Shown: positions 1-9,871, counted from the stretch's first letter. The stretch: DNA of 19,744 nt from CAZZBK01 sp964652155 (GCA_964652155.1 CAZZBK010000116.1:1-19744); one strand, 5' to 3'. A program made the numbers and translations. The notes: a model not told the origin generated them from the letters alone.

Positions 1-62
1 GGCTCAAAATCGCATCGGGGAGACGTCGGGCTTGATCGGGAGATGTTCGCATGGGCGATGGT

Positions 63-163
63 GCAGAGCCGCCGGCATGCGCGACGTACCGTCGCTAACG
101 CCGAGGGATAATGTTGGAGGGAACGGCGACCGCTTCGCCACGATCGGCGGCAGAGCCGCCGGC
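63..163. repeat. REP-like intergenic repeat stretch
   Basis: The 14-mer GCAGAGCCGCCGGC occurs twice, at 63-76 and 150-163. Between the copies is a tight inverted repeat, GCGACG (81-86) against CGTCGC (90-95), with a 3-nt loop. The second copy is itself part of a small hairpin, CGGCGGC-AGA-GCCGCCG, at about 145-161. There is no convincing coding sequence. This density of short symmetric motifs downstream of the epimerase gene resembles a dispersed intergenic element. Its copy number elsewhere in the genome cannot be judged from this window. Confidence 0.4.
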
Positions 164-178
164 TTGGGGTCTGAATCG

Positions 179-198
179 AAACACCAAACACCAAACAC
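179..198. repeat. Short 7-bp tandem repeat (AAACACC)
   Basis: The unit AAACACC is repeated almost three times just beyond the stop codon of the minus-strand epimerase gene. It is flanked by TTGGGG (about 164-169) and CCCCCAA (202-208), which could pair around it. It may be part of a 3' end structure for the epimerase transcript, but no T-run follows. Function unknown. Confidence 0.4.
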
Positions 199-221
199 TC
201 TCCCCCAACTCGTTCTCTTCT

Positions 222-1184
222 TTATCGTCGAATCAAACTCGCGGCGACGAGTTGGCGATAATACTCGATCGAGCGTTCCAAGCCATCACGGAACGACACA
301 CGCGGCTCGAAGCCCAACGCCTGCCGTGCTTGGGTGATGTCGGCCATGCTCTCACGAATGTCGCCCATGCGCGGCGGAGCATGGATCGGTTCGATCGATG
401 ATCCGAGCAACTCATTGAGCGTGTCGAGCAACTCGATCAGACTGTGTGAGCGACCGCTGGCAATGTTGAACACCTGACCCGATACGCCCGGCGCGTCGGC
501 CGCGAGCAAATTACCCTGGGCAACATCACTCACGAACGTAAAGTCGCGCGACTGCATCCCGTCGCCGTACACCGTGGGTCGCTGCTCCGACAAAATTGCT
601 CGCAAGAACAAAGGGATGACCGCCGAGTAGGGGCTGTCCGGATCTTGTCGCGGGCCGAAGACATTGAAGTACCGCACGACGACCGTCTCGACGGCGCGCA
701 TGGCGGCGTAGGCCTGGCAGTAGAGTTCGCCCGAGAGCTTGGCGGCACCGTAAGGCGAGAGCACGTTGGGCAGATCGCTTTCGCGTTTGGCGCTGGTGGG
801 GCGATCGCCATACGTGGCCGCGCTGCCGGCATAGACGACGCGCCGCACCCCGGCGCGCCGAGCTTGTTCGAGCACGTTGAGCGTGCCGGTGGCGCAGGCA
901 GCGTGTGAATCGAGCGGCCGATCGATCGACAACGGCACGCTGGCCAGCGCCGCCTCGTGAAACACGCAATCGACGCCGTGCATGGCATCGGCCACGGCGC
1001 AAGGATCGGTCACATCGCCGCGCACGACCTCGATATCGGGCAAGAACGGGCCGAGGTTTTCGAGCTTGCCCGTCGAAAGATTGTCAAGCACGCGAACGTC
1101 ATCGCCGCGCGCGACCAAGGCTTCAACGATATGCGAGCCGATAAAACCGGCTCCACCGGTGACTAAAAACAGGCGACGGGGCAT
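222..1184 (-). CDS. NAD-dependent epimerase/dehydratase, likely UDP-sugar 4-epimerase
   Basis: A 320-residue extended short-chain dehydrogenase/reductase, probably a cytoplasmic C4 epimerase for a UDP-hexose or UDP-N-acetylhexosamine that supplies surface polysaccharide synthesis. The Rossmann nucleotide loop TGGAGFIG is at residues 9-16, and the acidic D34-N35 after strand 2 fits NAD binding. The catalytic YxxxK is Y145-GAA-K149. The sugar-binding half contains YFNVFGPRQDP (172-182), SPYSAVIPLF and YGDGxQSRDFTFV (206-218). These resemble the WbpP/Gne group of UDP-GlcNAc 4-epimerases, although plain GalE-like activity is possible. Length is normal for the family. The ATG at 1184 puts the Rossmann motif at the expected N-terminal position, and no clear Shine-Dalgarno sequence is visible. 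It is divergent from the next gene. The family is secure; the exact substrate is inferred. Confidence 0.92.
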   Translation of the reverse strand: MPRRLFLVTGGAGFIGSHIVEALVARGDDVRVLDNLSTGKLENLGPFLPDIEVVRGDVTDPCAVADAMHGVDCVFHEAALASVPLSIDRPLDSHAACATGTLNVLEQARRAGVRRVVYAGSAATYGDRPTSAKRESDLPNVLSPYGAAKLSGELYCQAYAAMRAVETVVVRYFNVFGPRQDPDSPYSAVIPLFLRAILSEQRPTVYGDGMQSRDFTFVSDVAQGNLLAADAPGVSGQVFNIASGRSHSLIELLDTLNELLGSSIEPIHAPPRMGDIRESMADITQARQALGFEPRVSFRDGLERSIEYYRQLVAASLIRR

Positions 1185-1211
1185 GGGAGTTTACGCTCGG
1201 TGATGGCAATA

Positions 1212-1248
1212 GGGGGGGGCGAGGTCGGGGAGCGGGGGAGCTGAGGGG
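1212..1248 (+). other. G-quadruplex-type motif in divergent intergenic region
   Basis: Four G-runs of at least four (1212-1219, 1227-1230, 1234-1238, 1245-1248) are separated by loops of 7, 3 and 6 nt, fitting the usual G-quadruplex pattern. It lies about 27 bp upstream of the epimerase start codon, on the strand that is template for that gene. The intergenic stretch 1185-1460 is otherwise purine-rich. No confident promoter hexamers were recognised in it for either divergent gene. Confidence 0.5.
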
Positions 1249-1460
1249 TGGAGGAGTATCAAGAGACGTTGCTCCACGATTCCTTCTCTCCGCGGCCCCT
1301 CGACTCCTCGGCTCATCCATTCGTGCTACGAAATCGACGACACAATCCTAGCATTTTCGTGAGTTCCGGACCTACGCCGGACTGAGGTTTACGAGATTTG
1401 CTTGTAACGGTTATGCTGGGAGCGCCGCTGAAGTTCTTCCCTTTTTTTCGGTGTTGGGCC

Positions 1461-2246
1461 ATGAGCAAGTACGTATGGCTGTCGGTTGTCGCGTGGAGCT
1501 GCGTCGGCGGTTGGGGGATGGCCCAAGAGTTTTGCCTGTTTAACAAGGTGTTCGTCGGGCAAGAGACGGTTGCTAGCACGACGATCTTTCGGGCGGGACG
1601 CGTGTACGACGTGCTCGATACGCCCTCCGAGGTCATTATCTTCGATCCACCTCGCAATCGGTTCGTGATCCTCGACTCGACGCGCAAGGTGAAAACCGAG
1701 TTGACCACCGATCAGGTCGATGCGTTTTGTCAGCGTATTCGCGCCGAGGCGCTGACGACCAACGATCCGCTGGCCCAGTTTCTCGCGGCACCCAACTTCG
1801 ATGAGTCGTACGATGACAGCACGGGCGAACTGACACTGAGTAACCCTTGGCTGACCTACAAAGTGAAAACCGTTGCCCCGCAATCACCGGAGATGGCGCG
1901 GCAATATTTTGCGTATGTGCAGTGGCAAACTAAGCTCAATACGGCGTTGCGGGCCGGTTCTTTGCCGCCATTTGCTCGCGTGGCTCTGAACACGGCCTTG
2001 GAGAACCGAGGCCGAATTCCGGTCGAAGTGCACGTCACGCGACAGAACCCGCAGGTGTCGCGCAAGCCGATCACGTTGCGTAGCGAGCACCGCATTCAGA
2101 CGCGGATATTGGCCTCCGATGCGTCTAAGGTGGATGAGGCCGACCGGCACTTGGCCACGTTTGCGGCGCTGAGTTTGATCGAATTTCAGCGGCGCGAATT
2201 GAGCACGTCGCAAGGGCCGTCGAAGAGCCCTGCCGGCGTAAAGTAA
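1461..2246 (+). CDS. Exported protein of unknown function
   Basis: A 261-residue protein with an N-terminal hydrophobic segment (about residues 4-20, ending near GMAQE) that looks like a Sec signal peptide, so it is probably secreted or periplasmic. I do not recognise the mature domain. It is mixed alpha/beta in character, with a beta-rich first half (VIIFDPPRNRFVILDSTRKVKTEL) and a more helical, charged second half, and has no obvious catalytic or metal motif. An in-frame start at 1398 or 1413 would add residues before the signal peptide. The ATG at 1461 is chosen because it places the signal peptide at the extreme N-terminus. No clear Shine-Dalgarno sequence is present. It stands alone between the divergent epimerase gene and a small downstream gene. 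Confidence 0.75.
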   Translation: MSKYVWLSVVAWSCVGGWGMAQEFCLFNKVFVGQETVASTTIFRAGRVYDVLDTPSEVIIFDPPRNRFVILDSTRKVKTELTTDQVDAFCQRIRAEALTTNDPLAQFLAAPNFDESYDDSTGELTLSNPWLTYKVKTVAPQSPEMARQYFAYVQWQTKLNTALRAGSLPPFARVALNTALENRGRIPVEVHVTRQNPQVSRKPITLRSEHRIQTRILASDASKVDEADRHLATFAALSLIEFQRRELSTSQGPSKSPAGVK

Positions 2247-2252
2247 AATCTC

Positions 2253-2280
2253 TTTTGCCACCATTCTCTCGTTGGCAAAA
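2253..2280. other. Inverted repeat after stop codon
   Basis: TTTTGCCA (2253-2260) pairs with TGGCAAAA (2273-2280) across a 12-nt loop, starting 7 nt after the stop codon of the preceding gene. The A/T-rich stem could act as a bidirectional 3' end, but no T-run follows on either strand, so a terminator role is weakly supported. Confidence 0.3.
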
Positions 2281-2423
2281 TCGGCATATCGCGGCACGTA
2301 GCCTGCCCGCGAATTAATTTGGCTTGTTTGCCGATATCTAACATTGCCCTCATTCTCGCCAGTTTACTTAGGCGGTAAATCTACTCTATTTTGGCGATAC
2401 TTCCCTAACAGGAGTCCCTTCCA

Positions 2424-2732
2424 GTGATGACGGACGAAATCACGGAAATTATTTCCATTGATGAGCTTAGGAACTTTGTGAACAAGACGTTATGCGAACA
2501 TGAACAACTAGAACTTGGGGCATTTCGATTGCACGAGCGGATTCTCGTGCGGAGTGGTCGGCCGTGCGGCATGCACTTTACCATTTGCGGTCCGAGGGCG
2601 GTGACGTTCTCGGCGATTTGGGAGACCGAGCGTCATACCGTGCTTTTTTACGGCTGCAACGGCGAACGATTTCATCGAACGCAACTTTCGGTCACACATC
2701 AACTTGTGAATGAATTTGCGACGATCCAGTGA
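2424..2732 (+). CDS. Small protein of unknown function upstream of csrA
   Basis: A cytoplasmic-looking protein of 101-102 residues with no signal peptide or membrane segment. The start is either GTG 2424 or the adjacent ATG 2427. An AGGAG at 2410-2414 serves either, with a 9- or 12-nt gap. The N-terminal third is acidic and helical (DEITEIISIDELRNFVNKTLCEHEQLE). The rest looks beta-rich: ILVRSGRPCGMHF, TFSAIWETERHTVLFYG, then GERFHRTQL. Three cysteines fall in the body of the protein (TLC, RPC, TIC) and one in YGC. I have the impression that similar short proteins occur in other planctomycetes, but I cannot verify this or name a family. csrA follows about 70 bp downstream with its own promoter, so the two may be coordinated without being one operon. 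Confidence 0.72.
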   Translation: MMTDEITEIISIDELRNFVNKTLCEHEQLELGAFRLHERILVRSGRPCGMHFTICGPRAVTFSAIWETERHTVLFYGCNGERFHRTQLSVTHQLVNEFATIQ

Positions 2733-2740
2733 GATTTCGC

Positions 2741-2769
2741 TTGACCTAGAACGACTCGATTAGTATACA
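2741..2769 (+). promoter_or_regulatory. Sigma70-like promoter for csrA
   Basis: TTGACC (2741-2746, one mismatch from the -35 consensus) is separated by exactly 17 bp from TATACA (2764-2769, a fair -10). It sits just after the stop codon of the preceding gene and 35 bp before the csrA ATG. This implies a short leader of roughly 27 nt that would contain the CsrA-type site at 2789-2800. Confidence 0.6.
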
Positions 2770-2788
2770 TAAATACACTTAAACTCAC

Positions 2789-2800
2789 ACACGGAGGTGT
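2789..2800 (+). promoter_or_regulatory. Probable CsrA binding hairpin over csrA Shine-Dalgarno
   Basis: ACACGGAGGTGT matches the CsrA/RsmA core CANGGANGU. It can fold as a 4-bp stem (ACAC/GTGT) presenting GGAG in the loop, the arrangement CsrA dimers prefer. The same GGAGG is the ribosome binding site for the ATG at 2804, so binding would block translation. The match is seen directly; autorepression is inferred. Confidence 0.6.
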
Positions 2801-2803
2801 TTC

Positions 2804-2986
2804 ATGCTGGTTCTCTCACGGCGAGAAAGTGAACGGATTAAGTTGGGCGATTCGATTGTTGTCACGGTGGTGCGCGTGGCCGGCGATCGAGTTCGGCTTG
2901 GCATCGAAGCCCCGGCGGACATGCTGGTGCTGCGAGAAGAGTTGGAGCCTGGTCAGCTCCGTCGGGAGCTATCGGCCGGAAAATAG
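2804..2986 (+). CDS. csrA: Carbon storage regulator CsrA
   Basis: A 60-residue RNA-binding post-transcriptional regulator that binds GGA motifs in mRNA leaders and usually blocks ribosome access. The protein follows the family pattern throughout: MLVLSRRESERIKLGD at the N-terminus (R6 and the first strand form part of the RNA-binding face), the central strands IVVTVVRVAGDRVRLGIEAP, and the C-terminal segment ending LREEL. Length is typical (55-70 residues). The start is fixed by the invariant N-terminus and a strong GGAGG at 2793-2797. In many bacteria CsrA is antagonised by FliW next to flagellin genes, but neither gene is visible here. It has its own promoter, a likely autoregulatory site and a terminator, so it appears to be a single-gene unit. 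Confidence 0.95.
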   Translation: MLVLSRRESERIKLGDSIVVTVVRVAGDRVRLGIEAPADMLVLREELEPGQLRRELSAGK

Positions 2987-3015
2987 GCCGTCGTTCTTCA
3001 GATTGGCTGTTCCGC

Positions 3016-3056
3016 GCGGACCTGCCCAGTTGGCAAGCTGGGCAGGTCCGCTTTTT
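3016..3056 (+). terminator. Intrinsic terminator of csrA
   Basis: A perfect 14-bp GC-rich stem (3016-3029 with 3038-3051) closes an 8-nt loop and is followed by five Ts (3052-3056). It starts 30 nt after the csrA stop codon and is a textbook rho-independent terminator. Confidence 0.9.
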
Positions 3057-3074
3057 ATTCATAAGAATTTGTTT

Positions 3075-3132
3075 AACTGACCTTTGACTTTGGATCGATC
3101 AGGCATTAATGTCATATCCAAGTTGGTCAGTT
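3075..3132. repeat. Interrupted long-range inverted repeat
   Basis: AACTGACC (3075-3082) pairs with GGTCAGTT (3125-3132), and inside it TTGGAT (3090-3095) pairs with ATCCAA (3116-3121). The two paired blocks are separated by unequal internal loops. The apical part contains the palindrome CATTAATG. It could be an operator or cruciform upstream of the exported-protein cluster. No protein is assigned to it. Confidence 0.4.
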
Positions 3133-3326
3133 TGGCGACATGCGTAGATCGTGTGCGCTAAGCTGCCTTGGTATTTTGCTGCTGAAGGCGTAACCAATGG
3201 CCCGCAGTTGACAAATACCCGTACCGGTGCTCGCGCGAAAGCTGCTAGCATCAGCCCGCCCGATCGAACCTGCCTTTGTCAAACCACCTGCCTACTTTGC
3301 CTCTCATCGGAAAAAGGGAGTCTGCT

Positions 3327-4628
3327 ATGAGTTTGTTGCATCCTGATCGACGTAGCTTTTTGACGGTCGGCGCGCTTGCCGGCGTCGGCATGACGTTGGC
3401 GGATTTCTTTCGCGCTCGCGAAGTCTTTGGTGCCAAGAAGGATTACGACTTCATTCCGGCCAAAGCCAAGAGTGTGATTCATATTTACCTGCCCGGTGGC
3501 ATGGCTCACCAAGAGTCGTTCGATCCGAAGCCGTTTGCTCCGATCGAGTATCGCGGCGACCTCAAGCCGATTGCCACGAAGGTGGCTGGCTCGCAATTCT
3601 GCGAAACGTTGCCCAAGACCGCCCAGGTTGCCGACAAGATCGCCGTCATCCGCTCGATGACCCACGGCGAAGCGGCTCACGAGCGCGGCACGCACAACAT
3701 GTTCACCGGCTACAAGCCGAGCCCCGCTCTGCAATATCCGAGCATGGGGAGCGTGGTCAGCCACGAGTACGGCCCGCGCAACAATTTGCCCCCTTACGTG
3801 TGCGTGCCGAACGTGCCGAACGAGTTTGCCAACAACGGCTACCTCAGTTCGTCGTTCGCGCCGTTTGCGTTGGGCAGCGACCCGGCCAGCGGCGGATTCC
3901 AGGTGCGCGACTTGTCGCTGCCGCAAGGCGTTGACGATAGCCGCTTCACCCGTCGCCGCACGGCGCTCGACGCGGTCAATGCCTACTTTGCTCGCAAGGA
4001 AAAGTCCGATGCCCTCAAGGCTATGGACACGTTCTACGATCGGGCTTACAGCCTTGTCAGCTCGAAGGACGCCCGCGAAGCATTCAACATCAATGCCGAG
4101 AGCGAGAGTGTTCGCGACGCTTACGGCCGCAACACGGCTGGTCAGCGGATGCTGATGGCTCGCCGCTTGGTTGGCGCGGGCGTTCGCTTTGTCTCGCTCA
4201 CCTACGGTGGTTGGGACATGCACACCGGCATTACCAATGGCATGAAGCGACAACTGCCCGAGTTGGATCAGGCCTTCTCGGCCTTGATTCTCGACCTCGA
4301 ACGGCACGGCATGCTCGACGAGACGCTGGTGATGATCAGCAGCGAATTCGGCCGCACCCCGAAGATCAACGCCACCGCGGGTCGCGATCACTGGCCCAAG
4401 GTGTTCAGCGTCGTGTTGGCTGGCGGCGGTATCAAGGGTGGCGTGCATTACGGCACCAGCAACGCCACGGCCAGCGAGCCGGAAGACGATGCGGTCAGCC
4501 CGCAAGACTTGGCCACGACCGTTTACCACCAGATGGGCATCATCGCCGACAAGGAATTGATGGCCCCGGGCGATCGTCCGATCGAGATCGTCGACGGCGG
4601 TCAGGTCATCAAGGCCTTGGTTTCGTAG
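3327..4628 (+). CDS. DUF1501 family protein, Tat-exported
   Basis: A 433-residue member of the DUF1501 family, which has an alkaline-phosphatase/sulfatase-like fold and no firmly established substrate. A twin-arginine signal is visible at residues 7-20 (DRRSFLTVGALAGVG), so the folded protein is probably exported by Tat. Family landmarks are YLPGGMAHQESFDPKP (54-69), GGWDMH (294-299), SSEFGRTP (338-345) and GRDHWP (352-357). The conserved Asp/His residues in these are the likely metal-binding centre by analogy to the fold. The ATG at 3327 is chosen because GGGAG lies 6 nt upstream and it places the Tat motif at residue 8. It is the first gene of a four-gene cluster of exported proteins. DUF1501 genes often neighbour DUF1549/DUF1553 genes in planctomycetes, as here. 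Family assignment is firm; biochemical role unknown. Confidence 0.92.
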   Translation: MSLLHPDRRSFLTVGALAGVGMTLADFFRAREVFGAKKDYDFIPAKAKSVIHIYLPGGMAHQESFDPKPFAPIEYRGDLKPIATKVAGSQFCETLPKTAQVADKIAVIRSMTHGEAAHERGTHNMFTGYKPSPALQYPSMGSVVSHEYGPRNNLPPYVCVPNVPNEFANNGYLSSSFAPFALGSDPASGGFQVRDLSLPQGVDDSRFTRRRTALDAVNAYFARKEKSDALKAMDTFYDRAYSLVSSKDAREAFNINAESESVRDAYGRNTAGQRMLMARRLVGAGVRFVSLTYGGWDMHTGITNGMKRQLPELDQAFSALILDLERHGMLDETLVMISSEFGRTPKINATAGRDHWPKVFSVVLAGGGIKGGVHYGTSNATASEPEDDAVSPQDLATTVYHQMGIIADKELMAPGDRPIEIVDGGQVIKALVS

Positions 4629-4698
4629 TCGATGGGTGCAAAATGCGTTGGCCGCGCTCTAGACGCCCGGCGACGCCTGATTACTCTGGAAATAGCCA

Positions 4699-4730
4699 CC
4701 CCACCCGGCACAACATGCTGCCGGGTGGGG
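4699..4730 (+). terminator. Hairpin after DUF1501 gene, possible terminator
   Basis: A perfect 12-bp stem CCCCACCCGGCA/TGCCGGGTGGGG with an 8-nt loop lies 70 nt after the DUF1501 stop. Only a short ATTT follows, so it may attenuate or stabilise the transcript rather than end it fully. It suggests the downstream genes could be transcribed partly on their own. Confidence 0.5.
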
Positions 4731-4879
4731 ATTTCCATATAAATTCTGGCGCGAGAGTGTAAGATAGTTGGCAAGCATGGGCTGCAATGCAGATCCGAGC
4801 GTGCCGACACCCCGCCGCTGCGATCGTCCTGCATGATCGCCCCCACCTTCCCCACCTAGAACGTTTCGCCGAGGCAATC

Positions 4880-7378
4880 ATGGCGCAAGCTCTCTGTCGT
4901 TTCCGTCGCTTCTTTCGCGGTCTCGCGTTCTTAGTCGCGCTCGGCTCGTTGGCCGTCACGACCTGGGCCGTGAATCCGACCCTCGGTTCGCTCGCTCCGT
5001 ACGGAGCGCGTCGCGGCGGCGAGGTGGTCGTCTCGGCCAGCGGCGCTCGGCTCAAGGACTTCCAGGGCGTGTTGCTCTACTATCCCGGCATCACGTACAA
5101 AAAGCACGCGGTGGTCAACGACGGCAAAGTCGACATCACGTTCGACATCGCTCCCAACTGCCGCTTGGGCAATCATGCCATTCGGCTCCTGACCAACACA
5201 GGCATCTCCAACTTGCAGTTGTTCTCGGTCGGCGCATTGGAAGAGACTGAAGAGAAAGAGCCCAACAACGAATTCGACAAGCCGCAAGAAATTAAGCTCG
5301 ATGTGACAATCAACGGCACGACCGCCGTCGAAGACATCGATTACTTCTCGGTCGAGGCCAAGAAGGGGGAACGCATCTCGGCCGAGGTCGAGGGGATTCG
5401 ACTCGGGCGCGCCAACTTTGACCCTTACGTGGCCATCTTCAATGACGAGCGTTTTGAGTTGAGCGGTTCCGATGACTCGGCACTGCTGTGGCACGATTCG
5501 GTGGCCAGCATTGTGGCCCCGGCCGATGGCAAGTACATCGTCGCCGTGCGAGAGAGTTCGTTTAATGTGGCGGGCGCGTATCGATTGCACATCGGGCGTT
5601 TTCCCCGTCCGCTCGGTGTGATGCCCGCAGGAGGCAAGCCGGGCGAAAAAGTTGAACTGACGTGGCTCGGCGACCCGTCGGGGCCCATCAAGCAAACCGT
5701 CACGCTTCCGAAAGAGCGCGAGCCCTACTCGTGGATTTTCTCGCCGGATAAGAATTTCACGCCGGTCTTTGCGCAAGACGCCAAGGGCACGGCCCCCTCG
5801 CCACAACTCTTCCGTCTCGACCAACTCAGCAATACCCTTGAGGTTGAGCCGAACAACGACGTCGAGACGGCCACGCTCTGCCAAGCACCGGGAGCTTGCA
5901 ACGGCATTATCAACCAAGCCGGCGACGTCGATCACTTTAAGTTCACGGCCAAGAAAGGGGACTCCTTCGGGATCACGGTTCGGGCCCGTTCGCTCGGCTC
6001 GCCGCTCGACTCGGTGTTGACCGTCCGTCGTGGTGCGGCCAGCATGGGCTCGAACGACGATACCGGCAGCCCCGACAGTTACATGCGGTTCAATGCCCCG
6101 GCCGATGGCGAATACACGCTGGCCGTCAACGACCTGCTCAAGCAAGGCGGCCCGCAGCATTTTTATCGGGTTGAAATTGCTCCGATCGAACCGGCCCTTG
6201 CATTGGGCCTGCCCGAGCGGATTCAGTACCAGGATGTGACCACCTCGCTGCCGCAGGGCAACCGGATGGCGTTCATGGTGAGTGCCTCGCGCCGCGATTT
6301 TGGCGGCGATGTGAAGCTCGACTTCAAGAACCTGCCCAAGGGAGTGAGCTTTGAAACCGTCGACATGCCCGGCAATCAGACGATGGTTCCGGTGCTCATG
6401 ACCGTGACCGCCGATGCACCGCTGGCTGGTCACTTGGTCGATGTGGTTGGCACATCGCTGGACCCCAAGGTCTCGCTCTCAGGGCATCTGTTGCAAGAGT
6501 CGCAGCTTGTTCGCGGCAATAACAACCGGCCGGTGTTCACGCACTCGGCTTATGCGATGGCGACCAATGTGGTCGAAAAGGTCCCGTACTCGATCGAAGT
6601 TGTCGAACCGAAAGTTCCCCTGGTGCGCAACGGCTCGATGGCCCTGAAGGTCCGCGCCAAGCGCACGGGTGACTTCAAGGGTCCGATCGCGGTGCGGATG
6701 CTTTACAATCCGCCTGGCGTGGCTGCCCAGGGGGGCGTATCGATCGCCGAAGGGCAGAGTGAAGCCGATATTTTGATGACCGCCAACAGCAATGCTGACA
6801 TTCGCTCGTGGAAGATCGCCATCATTGGCGAGGCAAACCCCGGTGACGGAAACGTGATGGTCTCATCGCAATTGGCCAAGCTCGACGTAGCCGACGCTTA
6901 CTTCACGTTTGCCTTCAAGCCGGGTGCCGCCGAGCAAGGCAACGAGGGCAACTTGGTCGTGACCATCAATCACAACACCGAGTTTGCGGGCAAGGCCAAG
7001 GTCGAGTTGGCGGGCCTCCCCGCCGAGGCCACGAGCGAGCCGCTCCAGTTCGACAAAGACACGGAGCAGATTGTGTTCAACATCAAGACCACGGCCAAGA
7101 CCCCGCCCGGCAAGCACAAGTCGCTCGTCGTCAAGGCCGTGGTCACGCTCAACGGCGAGCCGATCGAGCATACGATCGGACCGACCGAGTTCCGGGTCGA
7201 CACGCCATTGCCTCCGAAGCCTGTGGCTGCCAACAAGCCCGCCACGGCTCCGGCCGCAGCCGCTAACCCGGTCGCCGCCGCGAAGCCAGCGGTTGCCAAG
7301 CCATTAAGCCGCCTGGAGCAATTGCGTCAGGGGAAAGAAACCGCCCCGGCCGCAGCGCAACAACAGCAGCAAAAGTAG
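4880..7378 (+). CDS. Exported protein with two PPC (pre-peptidase C-terminal-type) domains
   Basis: An 832-residue secreted or periplasmic beta-rich protein. An arginine-rich n-region followed by a hydrophobic stretch (about residues 14-30, ending TTWA) is a Sec signal peptide. Two PPC-type modules are recognised by EPNN openings and later D-DYF/D-DHF strands: EPNNEFDKPQEI from about residue 127 with DIDYFSVEAKKGE, and EPNNDVETATL from residue 323 with GDVDHFKFTAKKGD. The remainder looks like Ig-like beta domains. The tail is Pro/Ala/Lys-rich and ends in a glutamine run. PPC domains normally assist secretion or bind substrates beside peptidases, but no peptidase domain is seen here. An upstream in-frame ATG at 4787 would bury the signal peptide, so 4880 is preferred. 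It probably works with the flanking DUF1501 and DUF1549/DUF1553 proteins; partner role inferred. Confidence 0.87.
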   Translation: MAQALCRFRRFFRGLAFLVALGSLAVTTWAVNPTLGSLAPYGARRGGEVVVSASGARLKDFQGVLLYYPGITYKKHAVVNDGKVDITFDIAPNCRLGNHAIRLLTNTGISNLQLFSVGALEETEEKEPNNEFDKPQEIKLDVTINGTTAVEDIDYFSVEAKKGERISAEVEGIRLGRANFDPYVAIFNDERFELSGSDDSALLWHDSVASIVAPADGKYIVAVRESSFNVAGAYRLHIGRFPRPLGVMPAGGKPGEKVELTWLGDPSGPIKQTVTLPKEREPYSWIFSPDKNFTPVFAQDAKGTAPSPQLFRLDQLSNTLEVEPNNDVETATLCQAPGACNGIINQAGDVDHFKFTAKKGDSFGITVRARSLGSPLDSVLTVRRGAASMGSNDDTGSPDSYMRFNAPADGEYTLAVNDLLKQGGPQHFYRVEIAPIEPALALGLPERIQYQDVTTSLPQGNRMAFMVSASRRDFGGDVKLDFKNLPKGVSFETVDMPGNQTMVPVLMTVTADAPLAGHLVDVVGTSLDPKVSLSGHLLQESQLVRGNNNRPVFTHSAYAMATNVVEKVPYSIEVVEPKVPLVRNGSMALKVRAKRTGDFKGPIAVRMLYNPPGVAAQGGVSIAEGQSEADILMTANSNADIRSWKIAIIGEANPGDGNVMVSSQLAKLDVADAYFTFAFKPGAAEQGNEGNLVVTINHNTEFAGKAKVELAGLPAEATSEPLQFDKDTEQIVFNIKTTAKTPPGKHKSLVVKAVVTLNGEPIEHTIGPTEFRVDTPLPPKPVAANKPATAPAAAANPVAAAKPAVAKPLSRLEQLRQGKETAPAAAQQQQQK

Positions 7379-7441
7379 TCCCGATCACATCCCACTCCAT
7401 CGATCTCAATAGCCATGCGATATTTGACCAAGGAGACGACC

Positions 7442-9871
<2,430 letters not shown>

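Larger units (their letters stand above)
2987..3326. other. Intergenic region between csrA and DUF1501 gene
   Basis: About 340 bp without a gene. It holds the csrA terminator (3016-3056), an interrupted inverted repeat (3075-3132) and a perfect TTGACA at 3208-3213 with no acceptable -10 element at the right distance. No tRNA-like or small-RNA structure was recognised. A promoter for the downstream four-gene cluster is expected here but was not pinned down. Confidence 0.5.

Noticed and set aside
3208..3213. Perfect TTGACA as promoter for the DUF1501 gene
   Set aside because: No acceptable -10 element lies 16-18 bp downstream (the sequence there is TCGCGC-like). TAGCAT occurs only about 32 bp away.
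3279..4529. 416-codon open frame on the minus strand
   Set aside because: It lies fully opposite the DUF1501 gene, whose family motifs are unmistakable. The antisense product has no domain character.
4931..6433. 500-codon open frame on the minus strand
   Set aside because: It is antisense to the PPC protein gene, with shadow-type composition (rich in Arg, Gly, His and Val) and no recognisable domain. The sense protein has a signal peptide and domains.
7430..7441. CAAGGAGAC before the DUF1549/DUF1553 gene as a second CsrA site
   Set aside because: It matches CANGGAN but lacks the following GU and any stem. An ordinary Shine-Dalgarno sequence explains it.
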